A DNA stretch of 64,000 nucleotides from Prescottella equi (lineage in GTDB: Bacteria > Actinomycetota > Actinomycetes > Mycobacteriales > Mycobacteriaceae): NCBI RefSeq assembly GCF_002094305.1, contig NZ_LWTX01000001.1, positions 496,001 to 560,000 on the forward strand, read 5' to 3'. Shown here in pieces: positions 19,730 to 27,807 of this stretch. Numbering within the stretch: position 1 is the stretch's first letter; each line of letters opens with the position of its first letter. The position numbers were made by a program, and so were the translations under genes. The notes beneath the pieces were generated by a model. It was not told the DNA's origin. It did not search any database and saw only the letters and a list, made by a program, of their open reading frames with translations.

Positions 19730-20446
19730 CTATCGGAGTTGCCGGACACCCGGCGTACATCCGAGGCGGTCGAACACCGCCCGGGTCGCGGGGCCGAGGC
19801 CGAGGCGGGCTGCGGCGAACAGGTCGTCGAGGGTGTCGACGTCTTGGCGCAGTCCTGGCCAGGCCCCGTCGAGTACCCGCGCCCCCGACGCGATGTGGGC
19901 CCGTGCGGAGTCGGTCCCGAACCTCGGGTCGAGACGAGTGGACGGGCCGCAGGCGAACAGCGCCGAGGTTCCCGTGCCGGTGTGGTCCACGACGATCGAG
20001 CGTCCGCCGCGGCGGGCCTGTCCGAGTGCATCGAGCAGCTCGGCTGTCCGCAGGGCGGGCAGGTCGGCCTGCAGCGCCACCACGTCGATCGCGCCCCCGG
20101 CGGTGCCGAGCGCGCGTTCCGCGTCCGTGAGCGCCGCATTGAGCCCGGACTCGCCGATGGCGCGTCGGGCCGGATCCGGAAGGTGCCCGACGCCGCACTC
20201 GGCGGCGATCGACGCAACGACGGGGTCGGGGGTCACCACGGTCACGTCCGTGATGCGAGCCGGATCGGCCGTGTCGCGCGCGCCCACCAGGACGCTCAGC
20301 GTGTCCCGCAGCATCGCCACGACGAGGTCGGTCCGGTCCGAGGCCGACAGCGATTCCGCGAGGCGGGTCTTCGCGCGGCTGAGGTCCTTCACGGCGACGA
20401 CGACATGGGTGTGCGCGGGCTGATCCGATCGGTGCGCACCCCTCAT
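19730..20446 (-). CDS. fbiD: Phosphoenolpyruvate guanylyltransferase (F420 synthesis)
   Basis: A 238-residue nucleotidyltransferase of the CofC/FbiD family, activating PEP (or 2-phospholactate) with GTP in coenzyme F420 synthesis. It starts MRGAHRSDQPAHTHVVVAVK at ATG 20446, then has the family signature KDLSRAKTRLAESLSASDRT. DVVALQADLPALRTAELLDA contains the metal-binding Asp region. The frame is open to 20608 but that stretch is low-quality Pro/Arg sequence. No good ribosome-binding site; CAAGAT 7 bases before the ATG could give a leaderless transcript. It corresponds to Rv2983, divergent from gpsA. Two PPOX-class proteins in this window may use F420. Confidence 0.9.
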   Translation of the reverse strand: MRGAHRSDQPAHTHVVVAVKDLSRAKTRLAESLSASDRTDLVVAMLRDTLSVLVGARDTADPARITDVTVVTPDPVVASIAAECGVGHLPDPARRAIGESGLNAALTDAERALGTAGGAIDVVALQADLPALRTAELLDALGQARRGGRSIVVDHTGTGTSALFACGPSTRLDPRFGTDSARAHIASGARVLDGAWPGLRQDVDTLDDLFAAARLGLGPATRAVFDRLGCTPGVRQLR

Positions 20447-20600
20447 GTCGCCAATCTTGCCAGCCGCGCCGTCGACGCGGCGCGCCCGCCGACCGATCGG
20501 TGTGAGGGATATCGTGTTCGCAGGCAGTGAGCGGGCAGGTCGGCGGCGGAACGGTGTGGGCAGTGAACAACTCGGGTGAGCGCGGAGCGGAGGGGGCGGC

Positions 20601-21599
20601 GTGAGCAAGGCGGCGGTTCTGGGGGCGGGATCGTGGGGGACGGCGTTCGCGAAAGTGCTGGCCGACGCGGGAACCGACGTGACGCTGTGGGCCAGGCGAA
20701 CCGAGATCGCCGACGCCGTCGTCAGCCGGCACGAGAACCCGGACTACCTGCCCGGGATCGCGCTGCCGCCGACGCTGTCGGCGACCGACGATCACGAGGA
20801 GGCTCTGGCGGGCGCGGACATCGTGGTCCTCGCCGTGCCGTCCCAGTCGCTGCGCGGAAATCTCGAGCGGTGGGCCGGTGCGGTCGGTCCGGACGCGACC
20901 CTGCTCAGCCTCGCGAAGGGCATCGAGAGCGTGACACTGCTCCGGATGAGCGAGGTCGTCTCACAGGTGGCGTCGGTGGACCCGACACGGGTGGCGGTGC
21001 TCTCGGGGCCCAATCTCGCGCGTGAGATCGCGCTCGGCCAGCCGGCCGCCACGGTCGTCGCGTGCACCGACGAGGCGCGCGCCCTCGCCGTCCAGAAAGC
21101 TTGCGCGACAAGTTATTTCCGGCCCTACACGAACACCGACGTGATCGGGTGTGAAATCGGTGGGGCCTGCAAGAACGTGATCGCGCTGGCGTGCGGCATG
21201 GCGTCCGGCATCGGGCTGGGGGAGAACACGATCGCGAGCCTGATCACCCGAGGACTCGCGGAGATCATCCGACTCGGAGTCGCATCGGGAGCCAACGCCG
21301 CGACGCTCGCGGGCCTGGCGGGCGTCGGCGACCTCGTGGCCACCTGCACGTCGCCGCTGTCCCGGAACCGGTCCTTCGGCGAGCGGCTGGGGCTCGGAGG
21401 GTCGCTCGAGAGCGCCCAGGCCGCGACCCACGGCCAGATCGCCGAAGGCGTGAAGTCGTGTACGTCGGTGCGCGCCCTGGCCGCTGCGAAGGGGGTCGAG
21501 ATGCCGCTCACGGACGCCGTGCACCGGGTGTGCCACGAGGGCATGTCGGTTCACGACGCGGTCGGTATGTTGCTGGGGCGCCGCATCAAGCCCGAGTAG
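20601..21599 (+). CDS. gpsA: NAD(P)H-dependent glycerol-3-phosphate dehydrogenase
   Basis: A 332-residue enzyme reducing dihydroxyacetone phosphate to sn-glycerol-3-phosphate for phospholipid synthesis. The Rossmann motif [20 protein letters not shown] is at the N-terminus. [20 protein letters not shown], the catalytic Lys region [18 protein letters not shown] and [20 protein letters not shown] follow in the usual order. GTG 20601 lies 6 bases behind GGAGGGGG. It is followed after 81 bases by ddl, as in mycobacteria, though ddl seems to have its own promoter. Confidence 0.96.
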   Translation: MSKAAVLGAGSWGTAFAKVLADAGTDVTLWARRTEIADAVVSRHENPDYLPGIALPPTLSATDDHEEALAGADIVVLAVPSQSLRGNLERWAGAVGPDATLLSLAKGIESVTLLRMSEVVSQVASVDPTRVAVLSGPNLAREIALGQPAATVVACTDEARALAVQKACATSYFRPYTNTDVIGCEIGGACKNVIALACGMASGIGLGENTIASLITRGLAEIIRLGVASGANAATLAGLAGVGDLVATCTSPLSRNRSFGERLGLGGSLESAQAATHGQIAEGVKSCTSVRALAAAKGVEMPLTDAVHRVCHEGMSVHDAVGMLLGRRIKPE

Positions 21600-21680
21600 T
21601 TCCGGGCACTTCGGGCGGTATCGAATCGAGCTGTTCGGTCGGTTCGTGGCGAGGCCGCTCGCAACGGTACGGTTTGGGGC

Positions 21681-22787
21681 GTGAACAATCCGCGTACCAG
21701 GGTCGCCGTCGTCTTCGGTGGCCGCAGCAACGAGCATTCGGTGTCCTGTGTCTCCGCCGGCAGCGTCCTGAGGAACCTCGACCCGGATCGCTACGAAGTG
21801 GTACCGATCGGCATCACGACCGACGGCGCGTGGGTGCTGGGCTCGACCGATCCCGCGGACCTCGCGATCCGCGACCGGTCCATGCCGACCGTGGACGCGG
21901 ACGGCAAGGCTCTCACCCTCACCGCGGACCCGACCCGTGCGGGTGCCGTCGTCGCTCTCGACGACAAGCAGGCCGGTCAGGCGCTCGCGTCGGTCGACGT
22001 CGTGTTCCCGGTCCTGCACGGTGCGTACGGCGAGGACGGCACCATCCAGGGCCTGCTCGAGCTGGCCGGCATTCCCTACGTCGGTCCCGGCGTCCTCGCC
22101 AGCGCGGCGGGCATGGACAAGGAGTTCACCAAGAAGCTGCTGGCGGCCGAGGGTCTGCCGGTCGGGTTCCAGGTGGTGCTCCGCCCGGGCACGTCGACCG
22201 TCACCGACGAGCAGAAGCAGCAGCTGGGGCTGCCGGTGTTCGTGAAGCCGGCCCGTGGCGGTTCGTCGATCGGCATCACGCGGGTGGCGGACTGGTCGCA
22301 GTTCGACGCCGCGGTGGCCGTCGCCCGCTCGCACGACCCCAAGGTGATCGTCGAGTCGGCGATCGTCGGGCGCGAGGTGGAATGCGGCGTCCTCGAATTC
22401 CCCGACGGTGACGTGCGGGCCAGCGTGGTCGCCGAGATCCGCATGCCCGACACCGACGGGGACGAGTCCGCGTTCTACGACTTCGACACCAAGTACCTCG
22501 ACGACGTCTGCGAATTCGACGTTCCGGCCAAGCTCGACGACGACGTCAGCGAACAGATCCGCGCCCTCGCGGTCCGTGCCTTCCGCGCGCTGGACTGCCA
22601 GGGGCTGGCCCGCGTCGACTTCTTCGTCACTGCGGACGGACCCGTGATCAACGAGATCAACACGATGCCGGGCTTCACGTCGATCTCGATGTACCCGCGC
22701 ATGTGGCAGGCGGCCGGTGTCCAGTACGAGACGCTCGTCTCGACGCTCGTCGACACGGCCGTGGCGCGCGGGACGGGGCTGCGCTGA
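21681..22787 (+). CDS. ddl: D-alanine--D-alanine ligase
   Basis: A 368-residue ATP-grasp enzyme joining two D-alanines for peptidoglycan. It opens [23 protein letters not shown]-grasp signatures are [20 protein letters not shown] and [23 protein letters not shown] 21681 has no Shine-Dalgarno sequence, but TACGGT ends 7 bases upstream (21668-21673), predicting leaderless transcription. It is the target of D-cycloserine in this family. It is convergent with the DUF3515 gene. Confidence 0.96.
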   Translation: MNNPRTRVAVVFGGRSNEHSVSCVSAGSVLRNLDPDRYEVVPIGITTDGAWVLGSTDPADLAIRDRSMPTVDADGKALTLTADPTRAGAVVALDDKQAGQALASVDVVFPVLHGAYGEDGTIQGLLELAGIPYVGPGVLASAAGMDKEFTKKLLAAEGLPVGFQVVLRPGTSTVTDEQKQQLGLPVFVKPARGGSSIGITRVADWSQFDAAVAVARSHDPKVIVESAIVGREVECGVLEFPDGDVRASVVAEIRMPDTDGDESAFYDFDTKYLDDVCEFDVPAKLDDDVSEQIRALAVRAFRALDCQGLARVDFFVTADGPVINEINTMPGFTSISMYPRMWQAAGVQYETLVSTLVDTAVARGTGLR

Positions 22788-22835
22788 GCTGAGCCGAGCG
22801 CCGCGGCGTCGGCCCCCCGGCCCGCGCGCGACCCG

Positions 22836-23423
22836 CTACGGGTTGGGGACCGGCGCGGGGTCGAGCGGCTTCTGCGGCAGTGCCTCGGAAACCGCAGCGG
22901 ACGCGTCCTGCAGGGGCGTCGGGCCCGATCCGTTGGGCACGGTCAACGCGACGTACACGCCGCGGTCGACGGCGTACCACGTGCTGGCCTCGATGCCCTG
23001 CGAGGCGCCGGAGATCTCGAACCACTGGACGCCGTCGACGACGCTGAGCGGCGATGCCTGGTCGAACTCCGGGGGACGCGGCAGACCGCACCGCATCACG
23101 ACGGGCTCGCCCTCGTCGGGCTGCCACGCGGCCGTCGCCTCGGGTGCAGGGTCGCGCAGTTCGGCGCGCGTGTAGTCGCCGAGGTTCTCGGGCAGGTCGT
23201 TCATCAACGTCGTGCATTCCGCGGACTGCGCGGCCGGCGCCTCCACGGGGCCGAGCCCGACATCTTCCTTCACGGGTGAACGCCCGGCGATCGCGGCGGC
23301 GACGATGACGCCGATGACGAGCGCGACGGGGAGGGCGACCGCGGTCGCGATCAGCGCGGGACTGCGCTTCTCGGACGGGTGCGGTTCGTTCTGATCGGTG
23401 GTGGGGTTCTCGGGTTCGGACAT
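22836..23423 (-). CDS. DUF3515 secreted or membrane-anchored protein
   Basis: A 195-residue protein with a charged cytosolic N-terminus, one membrane segment (about residues 22-46, ALIATAVALPVALVIGVIVA) and an exported domain. It has two cysteines (around 69 and 110) that could form a disulfide. The exported part matches DUF3515 (Rv2980-like), which is widespread in Mycobacteriales next to ddl and thiL; its function is unknown. Its start is one base beyond the stop of the upstream Lrp-like gene, so the two are coupled. Confidence 0.8.
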   Translation of the reverse strand: MSEPENPTTDQNEPHPSEKRSPALIATAVALPVALVIGVIVAAAIAGRSPVKEDVGLGPVEAPAAQSAECTTLMNDLPENLGDYTRAELRDPAPEATAAWQPDEGEPVVMRCGLPRPPEFDQASPLSVVDGVQWFEISGASQGIEASTWYAVDRGVYVALTVPNGSGPTPLQDASAAVSEALPQKPLDPAPVPNP

Positions 23424-23424
23424 C

Positions 23425-23670
23425 TCAGTTCTCGGTCGGTGCGGCTGGCGCCGCGATCTGGCAGGTCAGGATGCGGGTGATCCCGCGGACCTTCTTCATG
23501 TCGTCGACGACGTCGGACAGCGCGGCCTCGGCGGGTGCGTCGACGCGGGCGATCACGTCGTACGGCCCCACCACGTCCTCGGCGGAATCGACGCCGGTGA
23601 TCCGGGACAGCGTCGCCGCGATCGCCGCGGCCTTGCCGACCTCGGTCTGGATCAGTACGTAAGCCTGCAC
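23425..23670 (-). CDS. Stand-alone Lrp/AsnC ligand-binding (RAM) domain protein
   Basis: An 81-residue protein consisting only of the RAM/ACT-like ligand-binding domain of Lrp/AsnC regulators (VQAYVLIQTEVGKAAAIAAT, then VVGPYDVIARVDAPAE and VRGITRILTCQ). It has no helix-turn-helix. Such proteins are thought to bind amino acids and sometimes to modulate full-length Lrp proteins. Two tandem GTG codons occur; I use the second (23670), 7 bases after GGAAGGACGG. It is transcribed into the DUF3515 gene with a one-base gap and is divergent from thiL. Confidence 0.85.
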   Translation of the reverse strand: MQAYVLIQTEVGKAAAIAATLSRITGVDSAEDVVGPYDVIARVDAPAEAALSDVVDDMKKVRGITRILTCQIAAPAAPTEN

Positions 23671-23790
23671 CACGGGTCCGTCCTTCCCGTCGTCGTGCGC
23701 CGTCGCCTCGGTAGAGTCGCGGAGACCCACGGGACTCCGGTCCCGGCGCCCCGCACCGGATGCCCGGCCGCACACTAAAAGGTACCGCAG

Positions 23791-24873
23791 TTGCGGGAGG
23801 CGAATCCCGGGACCGGGAGACCGCCGGCGCACACGAGTACGCACATCAGCATTGGGAGGCCCACCATCGAATCCTCGCGACCGCAGCAGGACGACGACGA
23901 TCGCACCGTGGCGTCGGTGGGGGAGTTCGCGGTGATCGGGCGGGCCGTGGAACGACGCAGGCAACCGTCGACGACGCTGCTCGGGCCGGGCGACGACGCG
24001 GCCGTGGTGCGGATGCCGGACGGCCGGGCCGCGGTGTCGGCGGACATGCTCGTCGAACATCGGCACTTCCGGCTGGACTGGTCGACACCCGAGCAGGTGG
24101 GCCGAAAAGCGGTGGCCCAGAACGGTGCGGACATCGCCGCGATGGGAGGGCGTCCGACGGCGTTCCTCGTCTCGCTGGGCTGCCCGCCCGACACCCCACT
24201 CGCGGTTGCCGCGGGCATCTCGGACGGTCTCGGCAGTGCCGCGGAGGCTCTCGGCGCGGGTGTGGTCGGCGGCGATCTGGTGCAGGCCGACGAGGTCGTC
24301 GTGTCGGTGACGGTTCTCGGCGACCTCGAAGGCCGCAGTCCGGTGCTGCGCTCGGGTGCGCGAGAGGGCGACGTCGTCGCTGTCGCCGGGGCGCTCGGCC
24401 GGTCGGCTGCGGGACTGGCGTTGCTGCTCGCCGGCGTGGACCCGTCGGTTCCGGGTGCGGCGGAGTTGATCGACGCGCACCGGGTCCCCACACCGCCCTA
24501 CGAGCAGGGCGTCGCGGCCGCGGTCGCCGGCGCGAGCGCGATGACCGACGTCTCCGACGGTCTCGTCGCCGACCTCGGCCACATCGCGGACGCGTCGGGC
24601 GTCGGGATCCGGATCGACCGGGGGCGGATCGACGCGTCCGCCGGTTTGCTCGATGCGGCGCGCGATCTCGGGCGGGATCCGTGGGAGTGGATCCTGACCG
24701 GTGGCGAGGACCACGCCCTGGCGGCGACGTTCCCGCCCGGAACGGTGCTTCCGGACGGCTGGTCGGCGATCGGCGAGGTGGTCTCCGGCGTGGACGCCGA
24801 CGGCGGCAGGGTGCTGGTCGACGGGCATCCGTGGACGGTGTCCGGTGGCTGGCAGAGCTTCGACGCGGGATAG
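23791..24873 (+). CDS. thiL: Thiamine-monophosphate kinase
   Basis: ThiL phosphorylates thiamine monophosphate to the active diphosphate. Motifs: VGEFAVIGRAVERRRQPSTT, the Mg/ATP motif LLGPGDDAAVV, GRKAVAQNGADIAAMGGRPT, GVVGGDLVQAD and TDVSDGLVADLGHIADASG. The start is unresolved. TTG 23791 (360 residues, used here) has AAAAGG 8 bases upstream. GTG 23908 (321 residues) begins MASVGEFAVIG, like the E. coli protein, but lacks a ribosome-binding site. The strongest Shine-Dalgarno, GGGAGG, is 6 bases before an ATC at 23866, giving 335 residues, close to the M. tuberculosis length. The body of the gene is secure. Confidence 0.92.
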   Translation: MREANPGTGRPPAHTSTHISIGRPTIESSRPQQDDDDRTVASVGEFAVIGRAVERRRQPSTTLLGPGDDAAVVRMPDGRAAVSADMLVEHRHFRLDWSTPEQVGRKAVAQNGADIAAMGGRPTAFLVSLGCPPDTPLAVAAGISDGLGSAAEALGAGVVGGDLVQADEVVVSVTVLGDLEGRSPVLRSGAREGDVVAVAGALGRSAAGLALLLAGVDPSVPGAAELIDAHRVPTPPYEQGVAAAVAGASAMTDVSDGLVADLGHIADASGVGIRIDRGRIDASAGLLDAARDLGRDPWEWILTGGEDHALAATFPPGTVLPDGWSAIGEVVSGVDADGGRVLVDGHPWTVSGGWQSFDAG

Positions 24874-24882
24874 GTTGCACGC

Positions 24883-25404
24883 ATGGCTATCTACGCACTC
24901 GGTGATCGCGAACCGGACATCGCACCGGACGCCTACGTCCATCCCGACGCCGTCGTGATCGGCGCCGTGACCCTCGGGCCGGGCGCCTCGATCTGGCCGC
25001 AGGCGGTGCTGCGCGGCGACTACGGCACGATCAGCGTCGGCGCCGGCACCAACATCCAGGACGGCACCGTCGTCCACTGCACGTCGATCGACGCGACCGT
25101 CATCGGCGCCGGCTGCGTGGTCGGGCACAACGCCCACATCGAGGGGGCGCAGATCGGCGACAACTGCCTCATCGCGTCCGGCGCCGTCGTGCTGAACGGC
25201 TCGACGGTGGGTGCCGGATCGGTGGTCGGGGCGGGCGCCGTCGTGCCGTTCAAATTCGAGGTGCCGCCGCGCAGCATGGCGCTCGGTGTGCCGGCCAAGG
25301 TGCGCGAGGGCTACGAGGTTCCCGAGGGTCACCTCGAACTCAACGTGAAGCTGTACGCGGCGAATGCCGCGTTCTACCGCGACGCGCTGCGCAGGCTCGA
25401 CTGA
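24883..25404 (+). CDS. Gamma-carbonic anhydrase-like hexapeptide protein
   Basis: A 173-residue left-handed beta-helix protein of the gamma-carbonic anhydrase / YrdA family. Hexapeptide repeats run through residues about 17-135 ([36 protein letters not shown]). Zinc-ligand histidines are in VVHC and GHNAHIEG. A helical C-terminus follows. Activity in the family is variable, so carbonic anhydrase is a family label. TAGGTT, overlapping the thiL stop, ends 6 bases before ATG 24883, so this gene may have its own leaderless transcript. It overlaps ung by one base. Confidence 0.88.
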   Translation: MAIYALGDREPDIAPDAYVHPDAVVIGAVTLGPGASIWPQAVLRGDYGTISVGAGTNIQDGTVVHCTSIDATVIGAGCVVGHNAHIEGAQIGDNCLIASGAVVLNGSTVGAGSVVGAGAVVPFKFEVPPRSMALGVPAKVREGYEVPEGHLELNVKLYAANAAFYRDALRRLD

Positions 25405-26081
25405 TGGCGGCAAAGGCGCTGACGGACCTGATCGACCCCGGGTGGGCGAAGGCCCTCGCACCGGTCGAGGGCCGGATCGCCGAGATGGGCGACTTCCTGC
25501 GCGCCGAGATCGCCGCCGGACGACAGTACCTCCCGAGTGGTGAGAACGTGCTGCGCGCGTTCACGCATCCCTTCGAGGACGTGCGTGTCCTCATCGTCGG
25601 TCAGGATCCGTACCCGACGCCCGGACATGCTGTGGGCCTGAGCTTCTCGGTGGCGCCGGACGTCCGGCCGGTGCCGCGGAGCCTGAACAACATCTTCGCC
25701 GAGTACAGCCGGGACCTCGGGTACCCGACGCCGTCGAACGGCGACCTGACGCCCTGGACCGAGAACGGTGTGCTGTTGCTGAACAGGGTGCTGACCGTCG
25801 CGCCGGGGGAGGCCGGGTCGCACCGCCGGAAGGGCTGGGAGGCGGTCACGGAACAGGCGATCCGCGCGCTCGTGGAGCGGCAGTCGCCGATGGTCGCGAT
25901 CCTGTGGGGGCGTGACGCTGCCACACTGAAGCCGATGCTCGGCGACGTTCCCACGATCGAGTCGGCGCACCCGTCGCCGCTGTCGGCGTCCCGGGGCTTC
26001 TTCGGGTCGCGGCCGTTCAGTCGCGCCAACGAGTTGCTCGCCGAACTCGGTGCGAACCAGGTGGATTGGCGTCTGCCCTGA
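25404..26081 (+). CDS. ung: Uracil-DNA glycosylase
   Basis: A 225-residue family-1 UDG removing uracil from DNA. The catalytic motif [18 protein letters not shown] has its Asp at 68. The leucine-loop motif [17 protein letters not shown] is near residue 189. ATG 25404 overlaps the TGA of the carbonic anhydrase gene (TGATG), so the two are translationally coupled. It has the usual family length. Confidence 0.96.
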   Translation: MAAKALTDLIDPGWAKALAPVEGRIAEMGDFLRAEIAAGRQYLPSGENVLRAFTHPFEDVRVLIVGQDPYPTPGHAVGLSFSVAPDVRPVPRSLNNIFAEYSRDLGYPTPSNGDLTPWTENGVLLLNRVLTVAPGEAGSHRRKGWEAVTEQAIRALVERQSPMVAILWGRDAATLKPMLGDVPTIESAHPSPLSASRGFFGSRPFSRANELLAELGANQVDWRLP

Positions 26082-26106
26082 CGCCTCGGTGTCGATAGGG
26101 TGGCGG

Positions 26107-26316
26107 GTGCGCGAGGAGAGCGACACCGACGAGGACCGGCTGCGTTTCCTCGACTCGTTCGGGCTCGAGGCCGTCACGGTGTACCACTCGGGGGACTTCG
26201 GGGTGGACCTCTCGGACGACCGGGGTCTGTTCGAACAGGCCTTCATGGCCGGCTACTGGCCGAAGGTGCACTTCCGTGCGGACCGGACCCCGGTCGCCGT
26301 GACCGTGGAGGCCTGA
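26107..26316 (+). CDS. Small acidic protein of unknown function
   Basis: A 69-residue reading frame from GTG 26107, beginning VREESDTDEDRLRFLDSFGL and containing HSGDFGVDLSDDRGLFEQAF and YWPKVHFRADRTPVAVT. It is compact, acidic and free of membrane segments. I do not recognise a family. Support for it being real: it keeps good codon bias, fills the gap between ung and echA, and reads like a folded globular domain. TAGGGT ends 5 bases upstream of the GTG; there is no Shine-Dalgarno sequence. It could be cotranscribed with ung, 25 bases away. Confidence 0.6.
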   Translation: MREESDTDEDRLRFLDSFGLEAVTVYHSGDFGVDLSDDRGLFEQAFMAGYWPKVHFRADRTPVAVTVEA

Positions 26317-26343
26317 CGAGCGACCGGGATCCGCGGTTCCCGC

Positions 26344-27138
26344 TTACGCGTTGCGCACCGACGAGAAGTCGGGGCGACGCTTCTCGACGAACGCGTCGAC
26401 ACCCTCGCGGCCGGTGGGACCGTCGGCTGCGGCGGAGATCGACGCGGTCTCGGCGTCGAGCTGCTCGGACAGCGAGTTGGCCCGGCTGCTCGCGAAGAGC
26501 TTCTTGATCCCGGCGTAGGACGCGGTCGGGCCGGCCGCGAGCGTTCGTGCCACACGCAGGGCTTCGTCCTGCACCTGGTCGTCTTCGACGATCCGGCTGA
26601 GCAGGCCGAGACGCACGGACTCCTCGCCGTTCAGGACGGCGTCGGTGAGCAGGATCTCCCGTGCACGCGACGCACCGACGATGCGCGGCAGCGTCCACGA
26701 CATGCCGCCGTCCGGTGTGAAGCCGATGGACGGGTACGCAGGACGCAGCTTGGTCGAGGTGCCACCGATCGCGATGTCCGCGAGGCACACGATGCTCATG
26801 CCGGCACCGGCAGCCCAGCCGTGGACCGCCGCGACGACCGGGACCGTGGTGTCGTCGAGCGCGCGCACGAACTCGTGGAACGCGGTCGCGATCTCGCCGA
26901 CGAACTCGCCGCGACGCTCGGCCGAGGCGAAAGCCCGAACGTTGCCTCCGGCGCAGAAGTTCGCGCCGTCACCGACGAGAAGCACCGCGCCCACGTCGCT
27001 GCCGGCCGCGCGCAGTGCGGCAGTCGCCTCGGTGATTCCGTCGATGTCGAGGGAGGTTCCGTTCGCGGCAGTTGCCACGGCCACGCGGAGGACGCCGTCC
27101 TCGATCCGGACATTGCTGGGTGCTTCTGTTGCAGTCAC
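26344..27138 (-). CDS. Enoyl-CoA hydratase/isomerase family protein
   Basis: A 264-residue crotonase-fold enzyme. The oxyanion-hole segments are GDGANFCAGGNVRAFASAE and VHGWAAGAGMSIVCLADIAI. YPSIGFTPDGGMSWTLPRIV follows, with a Pro/Asp where classical hydratases carry one catalytic Glu, so an isomerase or other crotonase activity is equally possible. The C-terminal helix ends EGVDAFVEKRRPDFSSV. GTG 27138 has no Shine-Dalgarno; TAGTGT (27146-27151, minus strand) ends 7 bases upstream, predicting leaderless expression. The open frame to 27258 crosses the rpmB terminator and is rejected. Confidence 0.88.
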   Translation of the reverse strand: MTATEAPSNVRIEDGVLRVAVATAANGTSLDIDGITEATAALRAAGSDVGAVLLVGDGANFCAGGNVRAFASAERRGEFVGEIATAFHEFVRALDDTTVPVVAAVHGWAAGAGMSIVCLADIAIGGTSTKLRPAYPSIGFTPDGGMSWTLPRIVGASRAREILLTDAVLNGEESVRLGLLSRIVEDDQVQDEALRVARTLAAGPTASYAGIKKLFASSRANSLSEQLDAETASISAAADGPTGREGVDAFVEKRRPDFSSVRNA

Positions 27139-27240
27139 GTGGAGCACACTAGCCGCTCGATCGGGCCGGTCCGGTAGTCCGGTCCCATCCACCGCGACGG
27201 TCACGAGCAGCCGGGAGCCCCTCCGGACGAGCCGCGAAAA

Positions 27241-27280
27241 CGACTGAGCCCCCGACACCGAGGTGTCGGGGGCTCAGTCG
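27241..27280. terminator. Terminator of rpmB
   Basis: Perfect 18-base-pair inverted repeat (27241-27258 with 27263-27280), loop CGAG, located 22 bases past the rpmB stop on the minus strand. It isolates rpmB from echA. Confidence 0.75.
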
Positions 27281-27302
27281 AAGAACTGTGCTGTGAGCGG
27301 AA

Positions 27303-27494
27303 TCAGCCGCGCACGACCTTGCCGGCCTTCAGGCAAGAGGTGCAGACGTTCAGCTTCTTGGTGTTGCCGGGGGCAACCTGAGCACGAACGGGCTGGATGT
27401 TCGGGTTCCAGCGACGGTTGGTACGCCGGTGCGAGTGCGAGACCGACTTACCGAAGCCGGGCCCCTTGGCGCATACGTCGCAGACGGCAGCCAT
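27303..27494 (-). CDS. rpmB: 50S ribosomal protein L28 (zinc-binding form)
   Basis: A 63-residue L28. Start ATG 27494 with AAGGAG 9 bases upstream, giving [20 protein letters not shown]. It has two CxxC pairs (Cys5/Cys8 and Cys51/Cys54), the zinc-ribbon C+ form rather than the cysteine-free paralogue that Zur-regulated loci encode. [16 protein letters not shown] is the rRNA-binding core. It is divergent from the DAK/FakA-like gene. Confidence 0.96.
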   Translation of the reverse strand: MAAVCDVCAKGPGFGKSVSHSHRRTNRRWNPNIQPVRAQVAPGNTKKLNVCTSCLKAGKVVRG

Positions 27495-27807
27495 AGTCGC
27501 GAACTCCTTGTGATAGTCAAACATTGTCTTGTTCTTGCCTACGAACACGCGAAGTGGAACGACCCGTGCGAGGCAACCCTGCAAGGGTAACCGCATCCGC
27601 ATGGATTGGCCAAATCATCGGGCCCGAGGCGAACTACAGTGCGGTTCGGGCCGTGTCGAAGACTGGAATGACGGTACAGGTTGCGCGTGGGCCGCGTTCG
27701 AGGGGTACGTCGGATGCCCCCGCTAGGCTGGCGGTCTGGGACGGCTGGGCGGGTAGTGGCCCCGTCCCGCTGCTGGTGTGGCCGATGCGCGGAGAGGACG
27801 AACACGG
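27495..27807. other. Divergent spacer rpmB / DAK-family gene
   Basis: A 313-base spacer. The first 40 bases carry the rpmB ribosome-binding site. A short hairpin ACCCT-GCA-AGGGT occurs around 27569-27581. TAGGCT (27724-27729) is a possible -10 for the rightward gene, without a convincing -35. Open frames crossing this stretch show no protein-like sequence. I see no riboswitch or RNA gene. Confidence 0.4.
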
